Shown here: one piece after another, positions 1 through 5,986 of the stretch
How the letters are laid out: every line of letters starts with the position of its first letter
How positions within the stretch are numbered: the stretch's first letter is position 1
Assembly (NCBI GenBank): GCA_019347645.1
Contig: JAHWKZ010000053.1
Coordinates: 1 to 9,155, forward strand
Length of the DNA stretch: 9,155 nt
Reading direction: 5' to 3'
From: Gemmatimonadota bacterium
GTDB lineage: Bacteria > Gemmatimonadota > Gemmatimonadetes > JACCXV01 > JAHWKZ01
Notes under the pieces: model-generated
Told to the model about the DNA's origin: nothing
What the model saw: only the letters and a program-made list of their open reading frames with translations
Databases searched by the model: none
Translations under genes and position numbers: made by a program

Positions 1-488
1 CCTCCGATCGCGTCGAAGACCCGGCGCCGGACGAAGATCCCCTGGTCTCCGGTCGCCGTGCGGGTGACGCGGGTGCGGATGTCGATTCCGCGTTCGATGA
101 CGGGTAGCAGCGGGCTCCGCGTCCGCTCCTCGGGATGGAACGCGATCCGGAAGGCGCCGCCCGGGGCGCCGTCGGCGGCCGCGGCGGCGATCTGGGCGGG
201 GGCGTCGGGCGGGGGTATCGAGTCGGCGTGGAGGAACCAGAGGATCTCGGTCGAGGCCGCCGCCGCCCCGGCGTTCTGCTGGGACGCCCGGCCGCGCGAA
301 GCGTGGACCAGCCGCGCCCGGGCCCGGGCGAGCTCTCGGGTCCGGTCGCCCGAGCCGCCGTCGGCCACCACCACCTCCGCGGGTCGCGGGCGGCACCGCT
401 CCAGGGCGTCGAGGAGCCGCGGCAGCCTCGAGGCCTCGTTCCAGGTGGGGACGATGACGGCGATCGCGGGCTCTCCGGTCCGACTCAC
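1..488 (-). CDS. TIGR04283-type family 2 glycosyltransferase (3' end cut by window edge)
   Basis: Predicted cytoplasmic or membrane-associated GT-A fold glycosyltransferase that would move a sugar from a nucleotide donor to an unidentified acceptor. The first 162 residues are visible. They show the GT2 start IAVIVPTWNEASRLP (about residues 9-23), the nucleotide-binding VVVADGGSGDRT (39-50), a GRASQQNAGA motif (66-75), the metal-binding region WFLHADS (84-90) and GDQGIFVRR (147-155). This order is characteristic of the TIGR04283 subfamily. The start is a GTG (486-488) whose GTGA overlaps the TGA of the upstream histidine kinase by 4 bases, so translation is probably coupled; there is no separate strong Shine-Dalgarno. 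In other genomes this family often sits beside DUF2064 (TIGR04282) glycosyltransferases, which could lie just outside the window. The family call is firm; substrate and product are unknown. Confidence 0.9.
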   Translation of the reverse strand, partial: MSRTGEPAIAVIVPTWNEASRLPRLLDALERCRPRPAEVVVADGGSGDRTRELARARARLVHASRGRASQQNAGAAAASTEILWFLHADSIPPPDAPAQIAAAAADGAPGGAFRIAFHPEERTRSPLLPVIERGIDIRTRVTRTATGDQGIFVRRRVFDAIG

Positions 489-2293
489 CCGGTCACCGGC
501 GGGATTCCCCCCGGCGGCTCGTTGCCCCATCCGATGATCCCCTCCCGCCGGGCCACGACCCCCACCGGCGGCGCGTCGCGCCACGGGATCCGGAATCGGA
601 ACGAGCTTCCCTCCCCGGGCCGCGACTCGACCCAGATCCGGCCGCCGTGGAGCTCGACGAGCTGTTTGCAGATCGCCAACCCGAGACCGACCCCCTGGTA
701 GGGCCGTGTCGCCGAGGCATCGACCTGACGGAAGGCGTGGAAGATGTCCACCACCCGCTCCGCCGGGACCCCGATCCCCTCGTCCGTCACCCTCCCCTCG
801 AGCTCGTCGTCCGTCCGCCGGGCGGCGATCGTGATCGTGCCCTCGTTCGAGAACTTGATCGCGTTCTCCACCAGATTGAGGAAGATCCGGTAGATCTTCT
901 CCCCGTCGAGCCAGCACGGACCGAGATCCTCCTGGAGATCGATCGAGATTTCGAGCGACCCCTCCTCGAGCAACGGGTCGAGAGTCCGAACGACGCCTTC
1001 GATCAGCGTCCGGATCTCCACCTGCTCGTACTGCAGCAGGTCGTGCCCCTCCTCCCGGCGCGCGAAGTCGAGAAGCCGCGAGATCATCTCCAGGAGGTGC
1101 TGGCTGTTCCGGCCGATGGTCCCCAGGATCTGACGCTGCTCTTCGTTGAGCGGGCCGCACATCTCGTACTCGAGGATCTCGGTGTTCGCGATGATCGAGG
1201 TGAGCGGCGTCTTCAGCTCGTGGCTCGTGTTGGAGAGGAACTCGTTCTTGAGCTCGTTCGACTTCTGGAGCTCCGCGTTCACCCGTTGCAGCTCGGCATT
1301 CACCTCCCGCGTCTCCTCCTCGGCTCGAACGCGGGTCGAGACGTCCGTCAGCTCGTACTTGAACGCGTGGGCTCCCTCCCACAGGATCGGGTCGGCGTGC
1401 ACGATCACCGGGATCCGCTCCCCGCCGGCCCCGAGGATCTCCATCTCGTAGTCGGGGACCGGCTGCCCCGCCGTGCGATCGGCCAGGGCTCGGGCCACCC
1501 GCTCCCGGTCCTCGGGCACGACCAGGTCGAGCGGTTCGTAGCGCCCGATCTCGTCTAGGCTCCAACCGGTGCGGTCCAGCAACGCGCGGTTCGCGAACAC
1601 GAAGCGCCCCGCCGCCAGCACCACGATCAGGTTGGGATCGTCGTCGAGCACGTCGCGGGCATAGGCGAGGTCCCGTACCACGCGGGCTCGCGACTCCTCG
1701 AGGCCGAGGATCACCATCCCCACGGCGAGGAGCGCGCCGAGGCCGGCGTCGAGCTGAATCAGCCACGCCTCCCCGACCTGCCGGCCGGCGACGATCCAAC
1801 CGACCGGCTGGAGCGCCCCCCAGCTCCCCAGCGAGAATCCGGCCACCCGGGCGCCGATCGGGGCCGTCGCGCGGCCGTAGCGGACGATCAGCCAGCCGGT
1901 CCCGATCCACCCGGCGGCCAGGAAGGCGAGCGCGGCCGCTTCCGCCCCGTCCCGCGCCGGCAGCGCGGCGACCACCCCCAGATGGGCGAGCGCGGTCACG
2001 ATCGCGAGCGACGCGCCGAACGCCAGCCCGCCGAGCAGCCCGAGCCGCTTCCACCCCGCCAGCATCACGCCGCCGGCGACCATCAGCGCCGCCGCCGCCG
2101 TGACGAGACCCGCCTCCACCGGCCCCAGCCGTTCGGCGGATCCGGAAAGATCGAGGTGGACCGCCAGGAGCAGGATCCAGGCGAGGACCCAGGGCAGGAA
2201 GTGGAGCTGCCGGTACTGCCAGTAGAGGTAGGCGAAGACCGCCGCCAGCACGACCATGTAGACGATCGGATGCGGCGACGTGGTGAAGATCAT
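485..2293 (-). CDS. Membrane histidine kinase with about seven TM segments, PAS, HisKA and HATPase_c domains
   Basis: Sensor kinase that would autophosphorylate on a histidine and pass the phosphate to a response regulator; none is encoded in this window, so it is an orphan here. The first 200 or so residues form about seven hydrophobic segments (near 10-27, 32-48, 61-79, 85-110, 118-137, 150-170, 178-197). A PAS domain follows (about 215-320), then a charged coiled-coil linker with a near repeat EVNAELQRVNAELQKSNE (330-347). The HisKA H-box is FLSNTSHELKTPLTS with phospho-acceptor His358. The ATPase has N-box NLVENAIKFS (Asn477), G1 DEGIGVP (504-510) and G2 GVGLGLA (534-540), all intact. A 32-residue Gly/Pro-rich tail follows the ATPase core. 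ATG 2293 is the first start after an in-frame stop, which is the stop codon of the upstream small gene; no clear ribosome site precedes it. It is probably in an operon with the flanking genes. Confidence 0.93.
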   Translation of the reverse strand: MIFTTSPHPIVYMVVLAAVFAYLYWQYRQLHFLPWVLAWILLLAVHLDLSGSAERLGPVEAGLVTAAAALMVAGGVMLAGWKRLGLLGGLAFGASLAIVTALAHLGVVAALPARDGAEAAALAFLAAGWIGTGWLIVRYGRATAPIGARVAGFSLGSWGALQPVGWIVAGRQVGEAWLIQLDAGLGALLAVGMVILGLEESRARVVRDLAYARDVLDDDPNLIVVLAAGRFVFANRALLDRTGWSLDEIGRYEPLDLVVPEDRERVARALADRTAGQPVPDYEMEILGAGGERIPVIVHADPILWEGAHAFKYELTDVSTRVRAEEETREVNAELQRVNAELQKSNELKNEFLSNTSHELKTPLTSIIANTEILEYEMCGPLNEEQRQILGTIGRNSQHLLEMISRLLDFARREEGHDLLQYEQVEIRTLIEGVVRTLDPLLEEGSLEISIDLQEDLGPCWLDGEKIYRIFLNLVENAIKFSNEGTITIAARRTDDELEGRVTDEGIGVPAERVVDIFHAFRQVDASATRPYQGVGLGLAICKQLVELHGGRIWVESRPGEGSSFRFRIPWRDAPPVGVVARREGIIGWGNEPPGGIPPVTG

Positions 2294-2313
2294 CCGGTGG
2301 CCATCGGGTGGAA

Positions 2314-2349
2314 GGGGTCCGCGCCCCGGGAGCGCGGGACGTGGACCCC
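2314..2349 (-). other. GC-rich inverted repeat (hairpin) between the LysW-like gene and the kinase
   Basis: The 66-base gap between the small zinc-ribbon gene and the kinase start holds an inverted repeat with outer arms GGGGTCC (2314-2320) and GGACCCC (2343-2349). Inner arms are CCGCGC (2319-2324) and GCGCGG (2332-2337), around a CCCGGG centre. Outer and inner arms share bases, so two pairings compete. No T-run follows on the minus strand, so it is not a standard intrinsic terminator. It could be an attenuating or processing hairpin, or chance in GC-rich DNA. Confidence 0.4.
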
Positions 2350-2359
2350 GGGAATCAGT

Positions 2360-2539
2360 TCAGCTCCAATCCTCTTCCTCCTCTTCGTCCCAATCGCCTT
2401 CCACGAGATCGAATTCGAGGGGCGAGGTGCTCACCACCTCCAGCTCGACGCCGCACTCGGGGCATTCGATGACTTCGCTCTCCTCGAATTCGAACGCCTC
2501 CCCTTCGATCTCGGCCTCGCACTCCGGGCAGTACGCCAT
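2360..2539 (-). CDS. LysW-like small acidic zinc-ribbon protein, lacking the terminal Glu
   Basis: A 59-residue acidic protein with two CPEC knuckles (Cys4/Cys7 and Cys26/Cys29) that should bind one zinc. The middle (CPECGVELEVVSTSPLEFD) and the acidic C-terminus ending EEEEEDWS closely resemble LysW, the amino-group carrier protein of the LysX-type lysine/arginine pathway. LysW normally ends in EDWGE, and its last Glu is the residue to which the substrate is ligated by an isopeptide bond. Here the protein stops at EDWS, so that attachment residue is missing. The start is ATG 2537-2539 behind a strong Shine-Dalgarno (AGGAGG on the minus strand, 2546-2551, 6 bases from the start). The gene is first in an apparent operon with the kinase and glycosyltransferase; no LysX, LysZ or LysY gene is nearby. 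It may be a LysW paralogue with another role, such as a zinc-ribbon adaptor. The resemblance is firm, the function unknown. Confidence 0.85.
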   Translation of the reverse strand: MAYCPECEAEIEGEAFEFEESEVIECPECGVELEVVSTSPLEFDLVEGDWDEEEEEDWS

Positions 2540-2545
2540 GCTTCA

Positions 2546-2551
2546 CCTCCT
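2546..2551 (-). promoter_or_regulatory. Strong ribosome binding site of the LysW-like gene
   Basis: Minus-strand AGGAGG, extended to GAGGAGGTG over 2544-2552, lies 6 bases before ATG 2539. It is the strongest Shine-Dalgarno in the window and fixes the start of the short gene. Confidence 0.85.
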
Positions 2552-2572
2552 CTCGCGGGTTACGGGGGCGGT

Positions 2573-2581
2573 ATTATAACA
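2573..2581 (-). promoter_or_regulatory. Extended -10 promoter for the leftward zinc-ribbon/kinase/glycosyltransferase operon
   Basis: On the minus strand the sequence reads TGTTATAAT, a perfect TATAAT (2573-2578) preceded by the TGn of an extended -10. It stands out as an AT-rich island in very GC-rich DNA. Transcription would begin near 2566, giving a leader of about 27 bases that contains the Shine-Dalgarno. No good -35 hexamer is seen about 17 bases further upstream, as is usual for extended -10 promoters. It lies in the gap after the nuclease gene, so the two leftward gene groups are probably separate transcription units. Confidence 0.65.
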
Positions 2582-2631
2582 TCTTCCACGCTCCCGATGA
2601 CGACTCGGCTCGCTCCCCGTTTCCGGATCCT

Positions 2632-3177
2632 TCAACGCGCCGGCGGACACCCGTCGGGGATCGGCGGGCAGGAGCCCCAGACGCCCGAACCGGCCTCCTT
2701 CGCGGCCCGTTCGGCGGCCGCGATCTCCTCCCGATGCAGCCGGGTGCTCCCGAACGGGAAGGCGCACGCGAACCCCTGGCGGACGAGCGCCACGTTGACC
2801 AGCCCACGGTCGGTCTCCAGGTAGGCCAGCAGGCGTCCGAACCGGTCCCGGGTCTCGGCCGGATCCAGGCGGATCGTCACCACCTCGCTCTCGACCCACG
2901 CCTCGTTGGCCCGCGTGGCCGCCTCCGCGCCGCACTGGGGCGTCGGGCGCGATTCGGGCGCGTCGATCCCGATGTAGCGGACGCTCGTACCGTCTTCCAG
3001 GACGGCGGTGTCGCCGTCGATGACGCGGTCGATCCGCATGGACCGCCCCCCGTAGCGTGCCCGGTCGTCGGCCTCGCGCGGCTCCGAGGTGGAGTCGCCG
3101 TCTCCCATACAGGTGGCGGTCAGCAGGGCCGCCGCGAGGCACACTCCCAGGGCGGTCGGCCTACGTCCCCAGCACAC
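2632..3177 (-). CDS. Exported staphylococcal-nuclease-like (thermonuclease family) protein
   Basis: Predicted Ca2+-dependent phosphodiesterase of the SNase fold, acting outside the cytoplasm. The N-terminus has a basic start followed by a hydrophobic stretch (about residues 9-22) ending in TATC-M. This is either a signal peptide or an imperfect lipobox at Cys23. The catalytic set of staphylococcal nuclease can be aligned: DGD with Asp56 (SNase Asp21), Arg67 in VRYIGIDAPE (Arg35), Asp72 (Asp40), Glu75 (Glu43) and Arg115 in DRFGR (Arg87). The protein is therefore probably active. At 181 residues it fits a single SNase domain plus export signal. Cysteines at 82, 138, 170 and 177 could form disulfides. 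The start is GTG 3175-3177, with a GAGGAG about 11 bases upstream inside moeB. It overlaps the 3' end of moeB by 17 bases, implying co-transcription and perhaps coupled translation. Whether it is lipid-anchored is uncertain. Confidence 0.9.
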   Translation of the reverse strand: MCWGRRPTALGVCLAAALLTATCMGDGDSTSEPREADDRARYGGRSMRIDRVIDGDTAVLEDGTSVRYIGIDAPESRPTPQCGAEAATRANEAWVESEVVTIRLDPAETRDRFGRLLAYLETDRGLVNVALVRQGFACAFPFGSTRLHREEIAAAERAAKEAGSGVWGSCPPIPDGCPPAR

Positions 3178-4183
3178 GGGCCGCCAGGCTCCTCGCCTCG
3201 GCTTCGTCCGTGGTGCCGTCCACGATCACCCGCCCGTCCCGGAAGAGGTGGACGGTCATCCCGTCCCGCCGGGCGCGCAGCAGGTGGTCGTTGACCGAAA
3301 CCTCCCACTCCCCTCCCAGCCGCGCGGCCAGCGTGCGCAGCGGGGGTGGAGCACCGGCCTCGAGCGGCAGCAGCTGGATCGCGTCCCGGCCGCACAGCCG
3401 GGCGCTGGTCGAGCCGCGACGCCCCTCCAGCCACGCGAAGTCCCGCTCCACGCAGACCGGGCAGTCGGGCCGCGGGCCTCCGGTGGCCACGGTGGTGAAC
3501 GACGCCTCCCACGCGTCGTAGCGCAGCAGGCCGCGCAGGACCTTATCGCGCGCGTCGACCAGGAGCTTCACCGTCTCCACCGTCTGGATCCCGGCCACCA
3601 CGGAAACCGCCGGCCCCAGCACCCCCGCCGTCTCGCACGTGGCCAGGCTCCCGACCGGCGGCGTGGTCTCGAACACGCACCGCAGGCACGGGGTCTCGCC
3701 GGGCAGGATCGGCAGGATCAGCCCGCCGGTCCCGATGACGCCGGCGTAGACCCACGGTATTCCCTCCCGGACCGTCCAGTCGTTGATCAGGTAGCGGGTC
3801 TCGAAGTTGTCGGTCCCGTCGCACACCACGTCGGCACCGGCCAACAGGTCCTCGGCGGTGATCGAGTTGAGGTCCTCGACCACGCCCTCGACCTCGATCT
3901 CGGGATTGATGGACGCGATCGCCCGCTCGGCGGCGACGGCCTTGGGAATCGCCGCCTCGGCGTCGGCGTCCGTGAAGAGGACCTGCCGCTGGAGGTTGGA
4001 CCGCTCGACGAAGTCGCGGTCGACCACCGTCAACCGGCCGACCCCCGCGCGAGCGAGGAGCTGCGCCTGGAACGAGCCCAACGCGCCGCATCCGACCACG
4101 ACCGCCCGGGATCCCGCCAGGCGGCGCTGACCTTCGGGGCCGATCTCGGGGAGGATCCGCTGGCGGACGTACCGATCGCTCAT
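3161..4183 (-). CDS. moeB: MoeB/ThiF-family E1-like adenylyltransferase with C-terminal extension
   Basis: Predicted cytoplasmic enzyme that adenylates the C-terminal glycine of a ubiquitin-like sulfur carrier (MoaD or ThiS) using ATP, for molybdopterin or thiamine synthesis. Visible features are the nucleotide-binding GCGALG (31-36), VVDRDFVERSNLQRQ (53-67), Lys81, the CDGTDNFETR segment (121-130), and zinc cysteines Cys166/Cys169 (CLRC) and Cys241/Cys244 (CPVC). Cys183 in ATCETAGVLGP matches the position of the reactive cysteine of ThiF/MoeB. After the E1 core (to about 250) comes an 85-90 residue extension including ARLCGRDAIQLLP and HLFRDGRVIVDGTTD. I recognise a similar tail in other stand-alone ThiF/MoeB proteins; it is not a rhodanese domain. 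No moaD, thiS or JAB gene is in the window, so MoeB versus ThiF cannot be decided. ATG 4183 has no Shine-Dalgarno but a TAGCTT box 8 bases upstream. It is followed by the overlapping nuclease gene. Confidence 0.9.
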   Translation of the reverse strand: MSDRYVRQRILPEIGPEGQRRLAGSRAVVVGCGALGSFQAQLLARAGVGRLTVVDRDFVERSNLQRQVLFTDADAEAAIPKAVAAERAIASINPEIEVEGVVEDLNSITAEDLLAGADVVCDGTDNFETRYLINDWTVREGIPWVYAGVIGTGGLILPILPGETPCLRCVFETTPPVGSLATCETAGVLGPAVSVVAGIQTVETVKLLVDARDKVLRGLLRYDAWEASFTTVATGGPRPDCPVCVERDFAWLEGRRGSTSARLCGRDAIQLLPLEAGAPPPLRTLAARLGGEWEVSVNDHLLRARRDGMTVHLFRDGRVIVDGTTDEAEARSLAARVLGT

Positions 4184-4266
4184 GGGAATCGAAGCTACCG
4201 GCCGGGGGCCGGCGCGTCATTCCGCCGTCCACCGGCCGACGGACCGCGAACCGGAGGGCACCTATA
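4184..4266. promoter_or_regulatory. Divergent promoter region between moeB and the ketoacyl synthase gene
   Basis: The only divergent gap of useful size in the window. On the plus strand TATATT (4263-4268) could be a -10 for the ketoacyl synthase, with a predicted start of transcription near 4275, at its ATG codons. On the minus strand TAGCTT (4192-4197) lies 8 bases before the moeB ATG. A GGAGGG at 4253-4258 could instead serve as a ribosome site for a TTG start at 4267. No convincing -35 hexamers are seen on either strand. Confidence 0.4.
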
Positions 4267-5529
4267 TTGATCATGATGAGGCAAGAGCGACGCGTGGTGG
4301 TGACAGGGATGGGGGCGGTCAGCCCGAACGGGATCGGGCGGGACGCGTTCTGGAGCGCGTGTCGCGACGGGGTCAGCGGCAGCGGCCCGATCTCCTGCTT
4401 CGATCCCACCGAGATCCCGTGCAAGGTGGCCGCGGAGGTGCGGGGCTTCGATGTGGAGGCCCACCTGCCGCCGCGGGCACGCCGCTACGGCCTCCGGGTC
4501 GTGGCCATGGGCCTGGCCGCCGCCGGGGAGGCGCTGGAGCAGGCCGGCCTCGACCCCGCCGCGCTCGACTCCGAATCCCGGCGCCGGACCGGGGTCGTGA
4601 TCGGTACCGGCGCGGGCGGGATCGCGTTCGGCGAGGAGCAGTACGAGGCGTGGTTCCGGGAAGGATACCGGAAGGTCAGCCCCTACGGGGTCGTCGCCAC
4701 GTTCGTCGGCATGCTCTCCAGCGAGATCTCGATGGCCTTCGAGCTGCGCGGCATGAGCCATGTCGTCTCCACCGGCTGTACCTCCGCCTCCGACGCGATG
4801 GGCTACGCCCTGCAGGCGCTCCGGGCCGGATGGGCCGACCGCATCGTGACCGGCGGCGCCGAGGCGTGCATTGCCCCCGGCATCATGGCGGCCTTCTGCC
4901 GGATGGGGACGATGACGACCCGCAACGGAGACGATCCCTCCCGGGCGTCGCGACCGTTCAACCGGGACCGCGACGGATTCGTGATGGGCGAGGGGGGCTG
5001 GATGCTCGTCTTCGAGACGCTGGAGAGCGCCCGGGGCCGGGGCGCTCCGGTGCTCGCGGAGGTCGTCGGGTACGGCACCACCTGCGACGCCTATCACCGG
5101 GTCCGCCCCGAGCCGACCGGCGAGGAGGCGGCCCGGGCCATCGGGCTGGCGCTCGACGACGCCGGCGTCACTCCCGAGGAGATCGGCTACGTCAATCTGC
5201 ACGGCACGGCCACCGAGCTGAACGACCGGATCGAGACGAAGGCCGTTCGTCTCGCCTTCGGCGACCATGCCGACCGTCTCCCGACGTCGGCGCTCAAGTC
5301 CATGATCGGCCATCCGCAGGGCGCCTGCGGCGCGGCCGGACTGGTGGAGACGATCGAGGCGATGCGCGCCGGTTGGCTCCCGCCGACCATCAACTACGAG
5401 AGCCTGGATCCGGCGTGCGACCTCGACATCGTCCCGAACGAAGGACGGCCGGCCGAGATCGGCGCGGCCGTGGTCAACTGCATCGCGTTCGGCTCGAAGA
5501 ACTCCGCGCTGGTGGTGCGGAAGCCCTGA
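4267..5529 (+). CDS. fabF: Beta-ketoacyl-ACP synthase II-type condensing enzyme (FabF-like)
   Basis: Predicted cytoplasmic thiolase-fold enzyme that condenses an acyl group with malonyl-ACP in fatty acid or polyketide synthesis. Counting from TTG 4267 there are 420 residues; E. coli FabF has 412. The N-terminal RRVVVTGMGAVSPNG is typical. The nucleophile is Cys171 in VVSTGCTSASDA, with catalytic His312 (NLHGTATELND), Lys344 and His349 (ALKSMIGHPQGACGAAG), so the Cys-His-His triad is complete. Two active-site loops differ from standard FabF: HGTATELND replaces the usual HGTST-type loop, and CIAFGSKNSAL (405-415) replaces the usual FGFGGTN, keeping the gating Phe408. It may thus be a specialised KAS rather than the housekeeping one. 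Start choice is open: TTG 4267 lies 8 bases after GGAGGG, while ATG 4273 and ATG 4276 suit a leaderless mRNA. No acyl carrier protein or other fab gene is adjacent. It ends 9 bases from the convergent plug-protein gene. Confidence 0.9.
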   Translation: MIMMRQERRVVVTGMGAVSPNGIGRDAFWSACRDGVSGSGPISCFDPTEIPCKVAAEVRGFDVEAHLPPRARRYGLRVVAMGLAAAGEALEQAGLDPAALDSESRRRTGVVIGTGAGGIAFGEEQYEAWFREGYRKVSPYGVVATFVGMLSSEISMAFELRGMSHVVSTGCTSASDAMGYALQALRAGWADRIVTGGAEACIAPGIMAAFCRMGTMTTRNGDDPSRASRPFNRDRDGFVMGEGGWMLVFETLESARGRGAPVLAEVVGYGTTCDAYHRVRPEPTGEEAARAIGLALDDAGVTPEEIGYVNLHGTATELNDRIETKAVRLAFGDHADRLPTSALKSMIGHPQGACGAAGLVETIEAMRAGWLPPTINYESLDPACDLDIVPNEGRPAEIGAAVVNCIAFGSKNSALVVRKP

Positions 5530-5538
5530 CCGGCCCGA

Positions 5539-5919
5539 TCAGCGGGTGTACATCCGGATCAACCCGCCCACCCCCCGGGAGCCGAGCAGCATCCCCGCCT
5601 CGCTGGCATCCAGCATCTCCACGCGGACGATCTCCTCCGGCTCGAATCCCGGCGGAGGGCAACCATCGTGCGAGCGCTGTCCGTCGATCTCGATCACCGG
5701 CGGGGGCGTCTGGCCGCGTCCGATGTTGTGCACGCAATCGCCCCGGAGCTGCGCGCGGGGGACGTAGTAGCGGAAGAGTCCCCGCCAGGTGTCGAACTGG
5801 CGCACTTCGGCCGAACCCTCGGTCGTCCTCTCGACCGCGGCGCTCCCGGCGCAACCGACCGATCCGGTGACCGCCACCGCGGCCACCGCCAAGACCCGAA
5901 AACCCGTCTTCACTCGCAT
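5539..5919 (-). CDS. Small lipoprotein with a solitary TonB-receptor plug-like domain
   Basis: A 126-residue predicted lipoprotein. The N-terminus (MRVKTGFRVLAVAAVAVTG) is a signal peptide leading to lipobox SVGC, with the lipidated cysteine at about residue 23. The C-terminal half reads like the end of a TonB-dependent receptor plug: PPPVIEIDGQ, then FEPEEIVRVEMLDASEAGMLL and GSRGVGGLIRMYTR, matching the receptor pattern PEEIERIEVLRG...YGSRGANGVILIYTR. No beta-barrel follows: the gene stops directly after the plug. Two cysteines in the mature part (DCVHN and DGCPPP) may form a disulfide. I chose ATG 5919 because it gives the lipoprotein signal and has AGGGGAGG just upstream; a GTG at 5982 would add 21 residues ahead of the signal. 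It lies 67 bases after the site-2 protease gene on the same strand, so the two may share a transcript. Short plug-only proteins recur in Gemmatimonadota-like genomes. Function unknown. Confidence 0.82.
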   Translation of the reverse strand: MRVKTGFRVLAVAAVAVTGSVGCAGSAAVERTTEGSAEVRQFDTWRGLFRYYVPRAQLRGDCVHNIGRGQTPPPVIEIDGQRSHDGCPPPGFEPEEIVRVEMLDASEAGMLLGSRGVGGLIRMYTR

Positions 5920-5986
5920 GCCTCCCCTTCCGTCGAATGACGAATGGCCGACCCGTCGCCAGCCTAGCACCCGGTCCGCCACCTGT

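Noticed and set aside
647..1558. A 303-codon plus-strand open frame antisense to the histidine kinase
   Set aside because: Leu/Arg/Asp/Val-rich shadow of the kinase and ATPase coding region; no motif of its own.
2314..2349. Intrinsic terminator after the LysW-like gene
   Set aside because: The hairpin arms are strong, but no T-run follows on the minus strand; reported only as a hairpin.
3089..4270. A 393-codon plus-strand open frame antisense to moeB
   Set aside because: No domain, skewed composition, and opposite a gene with complete E1 motifs and overlapping operon structure.
5520..5550. Bidirectional terminator between the convergent ketoacyl synthase and plug genes
   Set aside because: The gap is 9 bases and I find only very short weak inverted repeats and no T-runs.
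4182..5870. A 562-codon plus-strand open frame crossing the ketoacyl synthase and the plug gene
   Set aside because: Arg/Pro/Gly-rich shadow frame with no domain; the overlapping synthase frame has all its catalytic residues.
5539..5982. A longer 147-residue version of the plug lipoprotein from GTG 5982
   Set aside because: It would put 21 hydrophilic residues before the signal peptide. ATG 5919 has a good Shine-Dalgarno and makes a standard lipoprotein N-terminus.
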